Positions 1-8,992 of a DNA stretch of 61,402 nucleotides are shown in pieces (positions within the stretch are counted from its first letter, which is position 1; every line of letters starts with the position of its first letter). A program made the translations under genes and the position numbers. The notes under the pieces are model-generated. The model was not told the DNA's origin. It searched no databases and saw nothing but the letters and a program-made list of their open reading frames with translations. The stretch is from Sphingomonas sp. Leaf412 (GTDB lineage: Bacteria > Pseudomonadota > Alphaproteobacteria > Sphingomonadales > Sphingomonadaceae): NCBI RefSeq assembly GCF_001425405.1, contig NZ_LMQP01000001.1, forward strand, positions 699,656-761,057, written 5' to 3'.

Positions 1-21
1 CGAATGTCGATCCGGCCTGGA

Positions 22-44
22 ATCCTCCCCGTGCCGGGGAGGAT
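22..44. terminator. Perfect hairpin after the lipoprotein gene
   Basis: Two 9-base arms (ATCCTCCCC and GGGGAGGAT) pair perfectly around a 5-base loop, three bases beyond the stop of the minus-strand lipoprotein gene. There is no clear T-tract on the minus strand. It could be a terminator for that gene or one arm of a dispersed intergenic repeat cut by the window edge. Confidence 0.4.
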
Positions 45-46
45 AT

Positions 47-415
47 CTAGGGCGCGACGTCGAGGTCGGTGAAATTGTCGTTGCGGCTGATGATCCGGTG
101 GACCGGTTGGCCGACGCATGCCTTGTCCACCGCCGCCTTCGTCGCGGGATCGCGCAGGTCGTCGAGCAGTACGTCCTGCCCCTTCGTCGCGAAGGCGCGC
201 GGGCCGTCGCCATCGTTGCCGTCGATCATGCCGCACACCGTGTCGCCGCCGATCAGGCGGACCGCGGTGAAGCTGGCGGTCCGGCCGCCCGGAATGCCGC
301 GCACGGTGTTCATGCCCGCGCGCGCCGCCTTCACGATCTCCGCATCGCGCGCGCCCTTCCCGCCGTCGTCGCAGGCGGCGAGGGGGAGGAGGGCGGCGAG
401 GAGGAGGATGCGCAT
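47..415 (-). CDS. Small putative lipoprotein, unknown function
   Basis: A 122-residue protein starting MRILLLAALLPLAACDD: a short hydrophobic signal ending in a lipobox (LAAC), so the mature protein should be lipid-anchored at Cys15 or nearby. The mature part has no recognised domain. It contains two further cysteines (VCGMIDG and DKACVG) that could form a disulfide. The start at 415 was chosen because it gives a clean lipoprotein signal, whereas upstream in-frame ATGs lie in a repeat element. It stands alone, and a repeat separates it from gpmA. Function unknown. Confidence 0.7.
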   Translation of the reverse strand: MRILLLAALLPLAACDDGGKGARDAEIVKAARAGMNTVRGIPGGRTASFTAVRLIGGDTVCGMIDGNDGDGPRAFATKGQDVLLDDLRDPATKAAVDKACVGQPVHRIISRNDNFTDLDVAP

Positions 416-487
416 GGGGGGAGTGTGGCGCGCGGCGATGCGCGAGACAAGCCGTTCGGCCTCCCGTCGGTGCATCGCCAGGCGCCC

Positions 488-544
488 TTGTGCTCCCGCG
501 ACGGCGGGAGCCCGGACTGGGTCCCCGCCGTCGCGGGGACACAA
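488..544. repeat. Two-hairpin intergenic repeat, family A copy 1
   Basis: Two adjacent hairpins (CTCCCGC/GCGGGAG and GTCCCCGC/GCGGGGAC) sit between the outer boundaries TTGTG and ACACAA. The same design recurs at 32877 and 37591. It lies between gpmA and the lipoprotein gene. Confidence 0.8.
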
Positions 545-562
545 GCGTCGAGAAGACGGGCG

Positions 563-1249
563 TTACCGCTCGCTCAGGTAATAGCGGTCCGTCGCCGCCA
601 GCGTGTCGTCCAGTTCGTACACGATCGGCTGTCCGGTCGGGATTTCCAGCGACGTGATCTCGTCGTCGGGGATGTTCGACAGATGCTTCACCAGCGCGCG
701 CAGCGAATTGCCGTGGGCGGAGATCAGCACGCGCTGCCCGGCGCGCAGTTCGGGCGCGATGCGGTCGTTCCAATAGGGCAGGACGCGCGCGATCGTATCC
801 TTCAGGCTTTCGGTCGCGGGGATGTCGATCCCGGCGTAGCGGCGGTCGCCGGTCATGTCGTACGCGCCGCCCGGCTCGCCCACGGGCGGGGGGATGTCGA
901 AGCTGCGGCGCCAGACATGGACCTGTTCGTCGCCGTGCTTCGCCGCGGTCTCCGCCTTGTCCAGCCCGGTCAGGCCGCCGTAATGGCGCTCGTTCAGCCG
1001 CCAGTGCTTTTCCGTCGGCAGCCACAACCGGCCCATCGCCTCCAGCGCCAGATTCAGCGTCTTGATCGCGCGCGTCTGGAGCGAGGTGAAGGTCAGGTCG
1101 AAGTCCAGTCCCTTCGCCGCCATCAGCTCGCCCGCGGCCTTCGCCTCGGCCGCGCCCTTCTCGGTCACGTCGACGTCCCACCAGCCGGTGAAGCGGTTTT
1201 CCAGGTTCCAGGACGACTGGCCGTGGCGGATCAGGACGAGGGTGGGCAT
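563..1249 (-). CDS. gpmA: 2,3-bisphosphoglycerate-dependent phosphoglycerate mutase
   Basis: A 228-residue enzyme that interconverts 3- and 2-phosphoglycerate in cytoplasmic glycolysis and gluconeogenesis. The histidine phosphatase signature [10 protein letters not shown] is at the N-terminus (phospho-accepting His9). The acid/base region [12 protein letters not shown] contains Glu87, and a second catalytic histidine, His179, lies in SAHGNS. The length is typical for bacterial dPGM (about 230-250 residues). The start overlaps the end of the upstream acetyltransferase gene by 19 bases, so the two are probably co-transcribed. The product assignment is firm. Confidence 0.95.
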   Translation of the reverse strand: MPTLVLIRHGQSSWNLENRFTGWWDVDVTEKGAAEAKAAGELMAAKGLDFDLTFTSLQTRAIKTLNLALEAMGRLWLPTEKHWRLNERHYGGLTGLDKAETAAKHGDEQVHVWRRSFDIPPPVGEPGGAYDMTGDRRYAGIDIPATESLKDTIARVLPYWNDRIAPELRAGQRVLISAHGNSLRALVKHLSNIPDDEITSLEIPTGQPIVYELDDTLAATDRYYLSER

Positions 1250-1719
1250 CGGGCCTCCTTTGAAAGGTCGAGCGACAGGAACTGGTTGTGCGGGCTCGGG
1301 CGATAGTCCGCGAAGGCGTCGCAGGCAACGAAACCGGCGCGGCGATACAGCGTCAGCGCGGCGTCATAGGCCGGGGTCGTGCCGGTTTCGAGATACAGGC
1401 GGGCGTAGCCGCGCGCGCGTGCCTCCGCCACGATGGTCGACAGCAACGCATGGCCGACGCCCCTGCCGAGATAGGCCGCGTCGCTGCGCATCGATTTCAC
1501 CTCGCCGGTCGCGGCGTCCAGTTCCTTCAGCGCGCCGAACCCGGCGACGCGATTCCCGTCCCACGCGGACCAGAAGGCGATTGCGGGATCGGCCAGGCCC
1601 TTCGTATCGAGCGCGAAGGCGAAGCCGGGGGGCACGTTGCCGCGCTGCTCCGCGACATGCTCGGCCAGCAGGCCCGCGAGCGCCGGGTTGTCGGGATCGT
1701 CGCGTCGTACCTCGATCAT
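1231..1719 (-). CDS. GNAT family N-acetyltransferase
   Basis: A 162-residue single-domain acetyltransferase. The acetyl-CoA pyrophosphate-binding loop is visible as [11 protein letters not shown], followed by the usual RLYLETG strand and [10 protein letters not shown] helix. The start MIEVRR at 1719 was preferred over a longer frame because an AGGAG lies just upstream and the extension runs into a repeat. It precedes gpmA with a 19-base overlap. The substrate cannot be read from the sequence. Small-molecule acetylation is as likely as protein acetylation. Confidence 0.85.
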   Translation of the reverse strand: MIEVRRDDPDNPALAGLLAEHVAEQRGNVPPGFAFALDTKGLADPAIAFWSAWDGNRVAGFGALKELDAATGEVKSMRSDAAYLGRGVGHALLSTIVAEARARGYARLYLETGTTPAYDAALTLYRRAGFVACDAFADYRPSPHNQFLSLDLSKEARCPPSS

Positions 1720-1772
1720 GCGTCGCTCCTTGCCGCGGCGTGATGCGTGCCGCATGCTAGCCGCAACTGCAT

Positions 1773-1848
1773 CGTCATTGCGAGCGCAGCGAAGCAATCC
1801 GGTGCTGCGCGAAAAACGCTGGATTGCTTCGCTGCGCGCGCAATGACG
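1773..1848. repeat. Intergenic inverted repeat, family B
   Basis: Arms of 28 bases (1773-1800 and 1821-1848) are inverted copies with a single mismatch, around a 20-base loop. The element lies between two divergent genes and supplies spurious upstream ATGs to both. It resembles the CGTCATTGCGAGCGCAG-type repeats known from sphingomonads. Confidence 0.85.
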
Positions 1849-1871
1849 GCGACATGAGGGAGAGGATGCGG

Positions 1872-2594
1872 ATGGCGATCCGGCGACGGACGATCGTGCA
1901 TGACGGCCCCGGCGGCGCGTTCGAGGGCGTGTTCGCGTGGGACGATGCGGTGGCGGGGGCGCGGCCGGGCGTGCTGGTCGTGCCCAACGTGCTGGGGCAG
2001 AAGGAAGCCGACAACGCCAAGGCGGAGGACCTCGCGCGGCTGGGCTATCCCGCCTTCGCCTGCGACGTGTTCGGGCAGGGGAAGCGGGGGCAGCCGGGGC
2101 CGGACTTCGCGCGTTACATGAACGAGATGAACGCGGACCGGGCGCTGCTGCGCGACCGGTTGGCCGCCAGCCTGTCGACGATGAAGGCGCAGCGCGAGGT
2201 CGATCCGGCGGCGACCGCCGCGATCGGGTTCTGCTTCGGGGGCAAGTGCGTGCTAGACATGGCGCGTGCGGGACTGGACGTGCTGGGCGGGGTCAGCTTC
2301 CACGGCGTGTACGACCGGCCCGATTACGCCAGTGTCGCGGCGATCGCGATGAAATTGCTGGTGTGCCACGGCTGGGACGACCCGCTCGCGCCGCCCGACG
2401 CGCTGGTCGCGCTGGGGCGGGAGCTGACCGCGGGGAAGGCCGACTGGCAGATCCACGCGTACGGCAATGCGGGCCACGCCTTCACCGACGAAAGCCGCAG
2501 GGACGGCGCGATTCCCGGCGTCGCCTACGAACCCCGCGCCGACCGCCGCAGCTGGGCGGCGATGCGCGATTTTTTGACGGAGCTGTTCGCATGA
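1872..2594 (+). CDS. Dienelactone hydrolase family protein
   Basis: A 240-residue alpha/beta hydrolase. The nucleophile elbow reads GFCFGGKC with Cys121 in the position of the dienelactone hydrolase nucleophile. HGWDDP supplies the acid and NAGHAF (His202) the base. True dienelactone hydrolases open lactone rings in chlorocatechol breakdown, but many homologues have other esters as substrates and nothing here points to an aromatic pathway. ATG 1872 has AGGGAGAGG just upstream; ATG 1854 and 1866 are alternatives. Its stop overlaps the next gene in an ATGA, indicating coupled translation with the flavin enzyme. Confidence 0.85.
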   Translation: MAIRRRTIVHDGPGGAFEGVFAWDDAVAGARPGVLVVPNVLGQKEADNAKAEDLARLGYPAFACDVFGQGKRGQPGPDFARYMNEMNADRALLRDRLAASLSTMKAQREVDPAATAAIGFCFGGKCVLDMARAGLDVLGGVSFHGVYDRPDYASVAAIAMKLLVCHGWDDPLAPPDALVALGRELTAGKADWQIHAYGNAGHAFTDESRRDGAIPGVAYEPRADRRSWAAMRDFLTELFA

Positions 2595-3517
2595 GGACCC
2601 GCATCACCGACATGCTCGGCATCGAGAAACCGATCGTCCAGGCCGCGATGGGCTGGATCGCGCGGGCGCAATTGTCCAGCGCGGTCAGCAACGCGGGCGG
2701 GATGGGGATCATCGAGACGTCCTCGGGCGAGCTGGACGCGGTGCGCGACGAGATCGTGAAGATGCGCGTGGCTACGACGAAGCCGTTCGGGGTGAACGTC
2801 GCGCAGGCGTTCGTGCGCGATCCGTCGATCATCCGGTTCGTGATCGACAACGGGATCAAGTTCGTCACCACCTCCGCCGGCGATCCGATGAAATATACCG
2901 CGATGCTGAAGGAGGCGGGGCTGACCGTGTTCCACGTCGTGCCCAACCTGGCGGGCGCGGTGCGTGCGGTGGAGGCGGGGGTCGACGGCCTGATCGTCGA
3001 GGGCGGCGAGGGCGGGGGGTTCAAGAACCCGAAGGACGTGTCGACGATGGTGCTCGTCCCTCAGGTCGTCGCCGCGGTCGACGTGCCGGTTGTGGCAGCG
3101 GGCGGGATCATGGACGGGCGCAGCATGGCGGCCGCCTTCGCGCTGGGCGCGGAGGGGGTGTTGATGGGCACGCGGTTGCTGGCCAGCACGGAATGCCCGG
3201 TCCACGACGAATGGAAGCGGCGGATCGTGGCGGCGGATGCGACCGACACCGTGTTCCTGAACCGCGCCGGCCCCGGCCCCGCGCTGCGCGCGCTGCGGAC
3301 GGAGCGGACGACGCGGATCGAGAAGGACGGGGCGCCGGACGGCATCTTCGCCGAATTCGCGAACACGCAGGCGGTCTATTTCGGCGGCGCCTTGGAGGCG
3401 GGCGTCGCGCTGACGGGGCAGGTCGCGGGGCGCATCGGGGACGTGAAGCCGGTGGCGCATATCCTGGACGAGACGATGGCGGAATATGCGGCGACGGTGG
3501 CGGGGTTGCCGCGGTAG
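2591..3517 (+). CDS. Nitronate monooxygenase-like FMN oxidoreductase
   Basis: A 308-residue TIM-barrel flavoprotein of the nitronate monooxygenase (former 2-nitropropane dioxygenase) and enoyl reductase FabK-like family. Family marks are the N-terminal IVQAAMGWIA, the glycine-rich VVAAGGIMDG and the phosphate-binding AEGVLMGTR near residues 175-200. The reaction could be oxidation of toxic nitronates or reduction of an acyl substrate; the sequence alone does not decide. The ATG shares four bases with the stop of the dienelactone hydrolase gene, so the two form a bicistronic unit closed by a repeat. Confidence 0.8.
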   Translation: MRTRITDMLGIEKPIVQAAMGWIARAQLSSAVSNAGGMGIIETSSGELDAVRDEIVKMRVATTKPFGVNVAQAFVRDPSIIRFVIDNGIKFVTTSAGDPMKYTAMLKEAGLTVFHVVPNLAGAVRAVEAGVDGLIVEGGEGGGFKNPKDVSTMVLVPQVVAAVDVPVVAAGGIMDGRSMAAAFALGAEGVLMGTRLLASTECPVHDEWKRRIVAADATDTVFLNRAGPGPALRALRTERTTRIEKDGAPDGIFAEFANTQAVYFGGALEAGVALTGQVAGRIGDVKPVAHILDETMAEYAATVAGLPR

Positions 3518-3542
3518 GGCGTCCGTCCGAACACCCCGGCAT

Positions 3543-3618
3543 CCGTTCGGGCTGAGCGACGTCGAAGTCTATGCCCGTCCGTGCGCGCATACCCTTCGAC
3601 TTCGCTCAGGGCGAACGG
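3543..3618. repeat. Intergenic inverted repeat, family C copy 1
   Basis: Inverted arms of about 25 bases, CCGTTCGGGCTGAGCGA... and its near-complement ending GGGCGAACGG, surround a 26-base loop. They lie between the convergent flavin oxidoreductase and PepSY genes. A second copy is at 25413. Confidence 0.85.
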
Positions 3619-3628
3619 AGGTGGGGGA

Positions 3629-5098
3629 TCAGCCCGACCGTGCGCGAGTCCGCAGGTCGCCGCGCCACACCCACAGCATCGCGCCTGCCAGCAGCGCCGC
3701 GGTCAGGTCGATCCCGAGCGATCCCGCATCCGCGGGGCGCAGCAGGATCAGGTGCCCGATCGCGCTGACCAGCACCGCCGCCGCGGTCGCGACCTTCAGG
3801 TGTCGCTCCACGATCCACCCCGGCCGCGTGACCGCGAGCGCCAGGCCGGCGGCGAGCAGGGTCCAGAACGCCGCCACCAGCGGGGCCGTCGCCCCCGCGC
3901 CCGCGCGCAGCCACAGCGCCGCGAGGATCGCCAGCGGCGTGCCCCACACGACCCATGTCCAGCACGCCATCAGCCGTCGCCCGCCCAGCCCGCGGCGGCG
4001 GCGCTTTTCCAGCCACAGCGTCGTTCCGGTCGCGGTGACGACGCACAAGGCCAGGCCGAGCGCCATGTACAGCAGCTCGACCGGCAGTCCGGCGTAATTG
4101 CCGAAATGCAGGTTGTACGCCGATGCCGCCGCCTGCTGCCCCAGCGCTCCGTCCGAAAGGCCGGCGGGGCCGTGCCAGCGCCCCGCAGCGTCGAAGGCGT
4201 AGCTTTCGCCGTAGATCAGGCGGCGGGGATGTTCGGCCAGGACCTGGACGTGCTGCCCCGCGGTGCGCGGATCGTGGACGATGACGTAGATCGGGGTCGC
4301 GCCGGGGACGCGCGCGGCGAGCGTGGCCAGCGCGGCGGCCACGTCGGGGAGCGGGGCGGCGGCGGCGTCCGGCGCGGGTTCGCGGCCGAAGATCGGCTGA
4401 TAGGCCCGTTCCAGGTCGCCGCCGGTATAGCCCGTCGCGAGCACGGTGAAACCGACGCTGCCCAGCCCGATGAACGCGCCGGTCAGCGCGACCGCGAGGG
4501 CGAAGGGCAGGGTCCACACCCCCAGCCGGTTGTGCCAGTCCGCGCGGGCCAGTTGCGCATCGTGGCGGCTGCGCAGGCGAAAGGCGTCGCGCAGGATGCG
4601 CGGATGCGCCAGCACGCCCGTCGTCACCAGCGCGGCGAGCACGACGCCCAGCGCGCCGACGACGATCATGCCCCACGACAGGGGCAGGTGGAGATATTCG
4701 TGCAGGCCGACCAGGAATTCGGTCCAGGCATGGTCCTCCTTCGCCACGATCCGGCCCGTAGCGTCGACGTACCAGCCGCCGTGATCGGTGGTGACGACGG
4801 TGCGCGGCAGATCGCCGGTCGGCAGGCGGATGTAGAGGTGCGTCGTCGGCGGTTTCCCCGCCGCGGCGTCGCGCGCCAGCGCCGCGGTCATCGCCGCCTG
4901 CGCCGCGGCGGGCGCCAGCATCGCGGATTCCGCCACATGGGGCTGTTCCCAGCGTTGCCAGCGGTCGTGGACGACGATGATCGTGCCGCTGAGCGCGATC
5001 AGGTACAGCAGCGCGCTGGCCAGCAGACCGATGGCGGCATGTCCGCCCAGTGCGCGCTGGACCAAAGTCGTCGCGGGGGGCGGGACGGGCGCGGTCAT
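3629..5098 (-). CDS. PepSY-associated membrane protein (PiuB-like)
   Basis: A 489-residue inner-membrane protein. A first transmembrane helix (GLLASALLYLIALSGTIIVV) is followed by a periplasmic PepSY-like segment, then further helices (MIVVGALGVVLAALVTTGVL; LALCVVTATGTTLWL) and a C-terminal helix bundle. Members are encoded beside siderophore receptors and are thought to be ferric-siderophore reductases or scaffolds. It ends the operon receptor, small membrane protein, PepSY protein. Its ATG overlaps the previous stop (ATGA). An iron-uptake role is inferred from family and context. Confidence 0.85.
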   Translation of the reverse strand: MTAPVPPPATTLVQRALGGHAAIGLLASALLYLIALSGTIIVVHDRWQRWEQPHVAESAMLAPAAAQAAMTAALARDAAAGKPPTTHLYIRLPTGDLPRTVVTTDHGGWYVDATGRIVAKEDHAWTEFLVGLHEYLHLPLSWGMIVVGALGVVLAALVTTGVLAHPRILRDAFRLRSRHDAQLARADWHNRLGVWTLPFALAVALTGAFIGLGSVGFTVLATGYTGGDLERAYQPIFGREPAPDAAAAPLPDVAAALATLAARVPGATPIYVIVHDPRTAGQHVQVLAEHPRRLIYGESYAFDAAGRWHGPAGLSDGALGQQAAASAYNLHFGNYAGLPVELLYMALGLALCVVTATGTTLWLEKRRRRGLGGRRLMACWTWVVWGTPLAILAALWLRAGAGATAPLVAAFWTLLAAGLALAVTRPGWIVERHLKVATAAAVLVSAIGHLILLRPADAGSLGIDLTAALLAGAMLWVWRGDLRTRARSG

Positions 5099-5637
5099 GC
5101 GACACCCCATAACGCGGTTCCCGCCAGCGCCGCCAGCGCGGGGGCGGCGAGCATCTGCACCGGGCCCGCGCGCGTCATCTGGACGGTCATGATCGCCAGC
5201 CACAGGACGGGTTGCAGGAACAGGATCGCGGCGGTGGCGTCCGACGCTCCCATCCCCGCCGCGCGCGCCGCGGCCTGAAGCCCGTAGGCGAGCCATTGCG
5301 CGGCGGCGAAGGCGACGGGCACGGCCAGGACGAAGACCGCCAGCCGCCGCGCCACGCCCGACGCGCGGTGCGGCAGCGCGATCGACGGCGCCGCGCGCGC
5401 GGCGCGGTACGCGCGGGCGGGCGACGTCCACGCGGCGTACAGGACCAGCGCCAGCGCCGCGCCCATCGCCGCGACGGTCGCCAGCGCCAGACCCCAGGCG
5501 CCGTCGCGCCACGTCAGCACGGCGGCGGCGGCGAGCGCGAGCGCCCAGCCCGCGCCGGCGAGGCCGCGCCGCCCGCCCCAGCCGATCCGGATCAGTCCCA
5601 TCGCGCCCGCGACGGCCAGCAGCGCCAGCGCGGTCAT
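5095..5637 (-). CDS. Small polytopic membrane protein in iron-uptake operon
   Basis: A 180-residue protein with about five hydrophobic segments. The first half (LALLAVAGAMGLIRIGWGG..., then WALALAAAAVLTW) resembles the DUF3325 type and the second half (VARRLAVFVLAVPVAFAAA, AILFLQPVLWLAIMTV) the DUF3649 type. These two families are usually separate small proteins found with PepSY proteins in siderophore operons, so this may be a fusion. That resemblance is recalled, not searched. The start shares one base with the receptor's stop (TGATG) and the end overlaps the PepSY start, so translation of all three is coupled. Function unknown; probably helps iron release or reduction at the inner membrane. 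Confidence 0.7.
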   Translation of the reverse strand: MTALALLAVAGAMGLIRIGWGGRRGLAGAGWALALAAAAVLTWRDGAWGLALATVAAMGAALALVLYAAWTSPARAYRAARAAPSIALPHRASGVARRLAVFVLAVPVAFAAAQWLAYGLQAAARAAGMGASDATAAILFLQPVLWLAIMTVQMTRAGPVQMLAAPALAALAGTALWGVA

Positions 5638-7772
5638 CAGTAGGCGAACCGAAGCGTCGCCACGACGCTGCGCGGCGCGGCGTAGAAGGCCTGGCCGTAT
5701 TTCAGCGTGCCGAGATAGCGGGCGTTGGTGACGTTGCGCACGTTCAGGTCCGCGCGGACGCGATCGAACAGGCGGACGCCGCCCAGCAGGTCGAGGGTGG
5801 CGAACCCGTCCTGCACGATCGGGCGGCCCGCGACGCCGCTGGGCGTGGAGATCGCGCCCTGATAGCGGAATTGCCCGCCGAGGCGCAGGTCGCGCCATTC
5901 GGGGACGGTATAGGTGGCGGCGAGTTTCAGCGTGTCGCGCGGGATGAACGTCCGCGCGTCCTGGCCCGCCTCATCCTCGATATCGAGGTGGGTGAACCCG
6001 CCCGACAGCAGCCAGCGGTTCGCGACGCGGCCCGCGACCTCCACCTCGAAGCCGGTCGAGGTGGTGTCGCGGCCGATGTAGTAGGAGGTGCCCGCCTGCC
6101 CCGGCTGGCCCGCGACGAACTGTCCGGCGAAATCGGCGAGACCGCTCTGTTTCGCGCGGAAGACGGCGGCGGTGCCGTACAGGCGGCCGTCGAACCACTC
6201 GCCCTTCACCCCGCCCTCGATGCTGGTGCCCTTCGCAGGGTCCAGCCGGGTGTTGGTGACGTCGACCTCGTTCTGCGGATTGAAGATGTCGGTGTAGCTT
6301 GCGTACAGGGTGACGTTCGGGGTCAGGTCGTACAGCGCGCCGAGATAGGGGCTGACCTTCTCGTTCCGACGCGCCTGATCCGCGCCGTACGACAGGCCCG
6401 AGGTGCGCAGCCAGATCGCGGTGGCGCCGACGACGCCCTTCAGGCGATCGGTCACGTTCACGTGCATCGCGCCATAGGCGCGCGTCAGGCGGTCGCGCAC
6501 GTCGGCCTCTCGCCTGGGGGTGCCGAAGGCCGGTTCGAGCGCGCGGAACGAGGCGAGCTGCCGGATATCGCCGTAATCGACGCCGGCATCGGGCGCGGCA
6601 TAGAATTGTTCGTTGTCCAGCCGCCCGGTCGAGACGCCGAACGCCAGCTGGTGCGACCGGCCGAACAGGTCGACGCCGCCCGAGGCATAGCCGTCGAACA
6701 GCAGCGATTCGTTCGTCGAGGGATACAGGCCGACCAGCCCGACGATGCCGCGCCCGGTCGCGGGATCGGGCAGGCCGTTGGGCGAATAGGCGTACAGGAT
6801 CTTGGCGCGTTCGTCCGAATGCCGGTACGTCGCGACGCCGCGCACCGACCAGTCGCCGCCCGGCCGGTACGCCAGTTCGGCGAAGGCGGTCTGGTCCAGC
6901 ACGTTCCAATAGGTCCATGGCGCGGAGGTGGAGGCGGAGCGCGGATAGTCGATGCGCGATCCGTCGCTGTACACCAGCGGCAACGCGCCCCACAGGACGC
7001 CGTCGGAGCGATTGTCCTGCCGCGAATAGCCGAACGTCGCGGTCAGGTCCGGCGTCGCGTCCCAGGCGACCAGCCCGGCGAAGACGTCGCGGTTCACCCT
7101 GTTGTAGTCGAGGTGGCTGGCGCGTTCCTCGTGCGCGGCGATCACGCGGACGCGCAGGCGGCCCGACGCGTCGACCGGGCCGGATACGTCGCCCTCCACC
7201 CGCCACATGTCGAACGACCCGCCGAAGACGGCGGCGCCGGCGCGCACGTCGGTCGTCGGACGCTTGCGCAGATAGTTGATCGTGGCGGACGGGTTGCCGA
7301 CGCCGGTCATGATGGCGTTCGCGCCGCGCACCGCCTCCACCCGTTCGAACAGGACGGTGTCGAGGTCGCCGCTCTGGATCCCGAACGCCATCGGCAGGCC
7401 GACGCCGTCGAACTGGAAATTGGTGATGTCGAAGCCGCGCGCGTTGAACTCGGTCCGGTCGGTCTCGGTCCGTTCGACGTTGATGCCGACGGTCTGGGTC
7501 AGCAGGTCGTTGACGTTGGTCAGCGCGAAGGCGTCGATCCGCTCGCGATCGACGATCGTCACCGATTGCGGGGTCTCGCGCAGCGACAGCGACAGGCCGG
7601 TGGGGGAAGCGCTCTGCCGGTCGCCCGCCTGTTCCGCCTTCGATCCCGTCACGATGATGTCGTTGTCCGGGGCGTCCGGCGCCGCGACGGCGACCGGTTC
7701 GGCGCCCATCGCCGCGGTCGCCATGGGGGATGCCGCACCCGCCAGCAGGCCCCAGAACAGGCTGCGCTTCAT
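5637..7772 (-). CDS. TonB-dependent siderophore receptor
   Basis: A 711-residue outer-membrane receptor. A signal peptide (MKRSLFWGLLAGAASPMATAAMGA) is followed by a TonB-box-like DNDIIVTG. The plug carries the siderophore-class marks LRETPQSVTIVDRERI and RVEAVRGANAIMTGVGNPSATINYLRKRP. The barrel ends in an aromatic residue (RFAY), as the BAM signal requires. There is no N-terminal STN signalling domain, so it should not drive its own sigma factor. It is the first gene of the iron operon with the small membrane protein and PepSY protein, and a Fur-like palindrome lies 60 bases upstream. The exact siderophore is unknown. Confidence 0.92.
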   Translation of the reverse strand: MKRSLFWGLLAGAASPMATAAMGAEPVAVAAPDAPDNDIIVTGSKAEQAGDRQSASPTGLSLSLRETPQSVTIVDRERIDAFALTNVNDLLTQTVGINVERTETDRTEFNARGFDITNFQFDGVGLPMAFGIQSGDLDTVLFERVEAVRGANAIMTGVGNPSATINYLRKRPTTDVRAGAAVFGGSFDMWRVEGDVSGPVDASGRLRVRVIAAHEERASHLDYNRVNRDVFAGLVAWDATPDLTATFGYSRQDNRSDGVLWGALPLVYSDGSRIDYPRSASTSAPWTYWNVLDQTAFAELAYRPGGDWSVRGVATYRHSDERAKILYAYSPNGLPDPATGRGIVGLVGLYPSTNESLLFDGYASGGVDLFGRSHQLAFGVSTGRLDNEQFYAAPDAGVDYGDIRQLASFRALEPAFGTPRREADVRDRLTRAYGAMHVNVTDRLKGVVGATAIWLRTSGLSYGADQARRNEKVSPYLGALYDLTPNVTLYASYTDIFNPQNEVDVTNTRLDPAKGTSIEGGVKGEWFDGRLYGTAAVFRAKQSGLADFAGQFVAGQPGQAGTSYYIGRDTTSTGFEVEVAGRVANRWLLSGGFTHLDIEDEAGQDARTFIPRDTLKLAATYTVPEWRDLRLGGQFRYQGAISTPSGVAGRPIVQDGFATLDLLGGVRLFDRVRADLNVRNVTNARYLGTLKYGQAFYAAPRSVVATLRFAY

Positions 7773-7831
7773 TCAAACGTCTCCGATCGCGCCGCTATCG
7801 CGCGGCGAATCGGTCCCTAATGGGCGAGCTA

Positions 7832-7848
7832 TTGCAAATCAATCGCAA
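7832..7848 (-). promoter_or_regulatory. Candidate Fur-type operator of the siderophore operon
   Basis: TTGCAAATCAATCGCAA is an interrupted palindrome, TTGC...GCAA, in an AT-rich patch of a GC-rich genome. It sits 60-76 bases ahead of the receptor ATG on the minus strand, where an iron-responsive repressor would act. Alphaproteobacterial Fur/Irr boxes are of this general shape; the identity is inferred. Confidence 0.5.
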
Positions 7849-7860
7849 AAGAACGGGCGG

Positions 7861-8901
7861 TCAGCGCCTGACGTCCAGCCCGCCCGCAAGGAAGGCGTCG
7901 ATATCCGCCTGTCGGAACAGCGACGCGTCGCCGGGCAGGGAATGCTTCAGCGCGGCGAGCGCCAGCCCGGTCTGCGCCGCCCCCGCCGGGTCCGCGCCGA
8001 AGCGCAGCGCGTGGATCACCCCGGCGGCGAAGGCGTCGCCGCCGCCGATCCGGTCGACGATCCCCGCCAGCGCGACCGCGTCGGTCCGTGCATGGCCGTC
8101 GCGCGTGTCGATCCGTGCCGACAGGTGGTTGAGGTCGACATGGTCGACGGTTCGCGTGGTCGACGCGATCGTCCGCAGCCGCGGGAAGGCCGCGAAGGCG
8201 GCCTCCGCCGCGTGCAACTCGCGATCCGCCCCGCCGCCGTCGACATCGTCGCGACCCAGCAGCAGCGCGATGTCGCGGTAATTGCCGAACAACAGGTCGG
8301 CATGCGCGACGATCCGCGTCAGGATGGCGCGCGGATCCGAATCCCACCGCGCCCACAACTTGCCGCGCCAGTTGCCGTCGAACGACACCGCGATCCCGCG
8401 CGCGCTGGCCGCCTCCGCCGCCGCGACCGCGCTTCGGGCGGGGACGGGGCCGAGCGCGGGGGTGATGCCCGACAGGTGCAGGCGGTCGACGCCGTCCAGG
8501 ATCGCATCCCAGTCCCACCCCTCCGCCGGCGCCTCCGCGAAGGACGACCAGGCGCGGTCGTAGATCACCTCGGTCGCGCGCAGCCCCGCGCCGCTGGTGA
8601 CGAAATACAGTCCCATCCGGTCGCCGCCCGACTGGACGTGGCTCACGTCGACGCCGTGGCCGCGCAGCGTCGCGATCGCACCGCGGCCCAGGTCGTTGTC
8701 GGGAACGCGGGTGGCGAGGCCGACGTCGTGGCCGAGGCGCGCCAGCTGCGTCGCCACGTTCGCCTCCGCCCCCGCCACCCACATGTCGAGCCGCGGCGAC
8801 TGCATCAGCAGCTCGCGGCCCGGCGGGGACAGGCGCAGCATGACTTCGCCGAAGGCCAGGAAACGGCCGTGCGCCGACGCGGCGGGAAGGGGATCGGTCA
8901 T
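7861..8901 (-). CDS. kdgK: PfkB-family sugar kinase, probably KDG kinase
   Basis: A 346-residue ribokinase-family enzyme. The N-terminal FLAFGEVMLRLSPPG, the substrate region VAGAEANVATQLARLG and the C-terminal GGGDAFAAGV (catalytic Asp, anion hole) are all present. The opening GEVMLRLSPP and SFDGNWR pattern is what I associate with 2-keto-3-deoxygluconate kinases, which phosphorylate KDG for Entner-Doudoroff cleavage. Another ketose kinase is possible. It ends just before the Fur-like palindrome and follows a degraded SDR gene on the same strand, a remnant of what may have been a sugar-acid or other catabolic cluster. No aldolase is in view. Confidence 0.8.
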   Translation of the reverse strand: MTDPLPAASAHGRFLAFGEVMLRLSPPGRELLMQSPRLDMWVAGAEANVATQLARLGHDVGLATRVPDNDLGRGAIATLRGHGVDVSHVQSGGDRMGLYFVTSGAGLRATEVIYDRAWSSFAEAPAEGWDWDAILDGVDRLHLSGITPALGPVPARSAVAAAEAASARGIAVSFDGNWRGKLWARWDSDPRAILTRIVAHADLLFGNYRDIALLLGRDDVDGGGADRELHAAEAAFAAFPRLRTIASTTRTVDHVDLNHLSARIDTRDGHARTDAVALAGIVDRIGGGDAFAAGVIHALRFGADPAGAAQTGLALAALKHSLPGDASLFRQADIDAFLAGGLDVRR

Positions 8902-8992
8902 GCAGGCTCCCCGCGCTCGAACGGCGGCGCGATCCGCGGCGGGGTAATCGCGGGCACCGGACCGGTCAATCGCCCGGTCCCGGATCGGCCGG

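Noticed and set aside
1773..1848. Repeat B read as a CRISPR-like or attachment site
   Set aside because: Only one pair of arms in opposite orientation and no spacer series or integrase; it is an inverted-repeat element.
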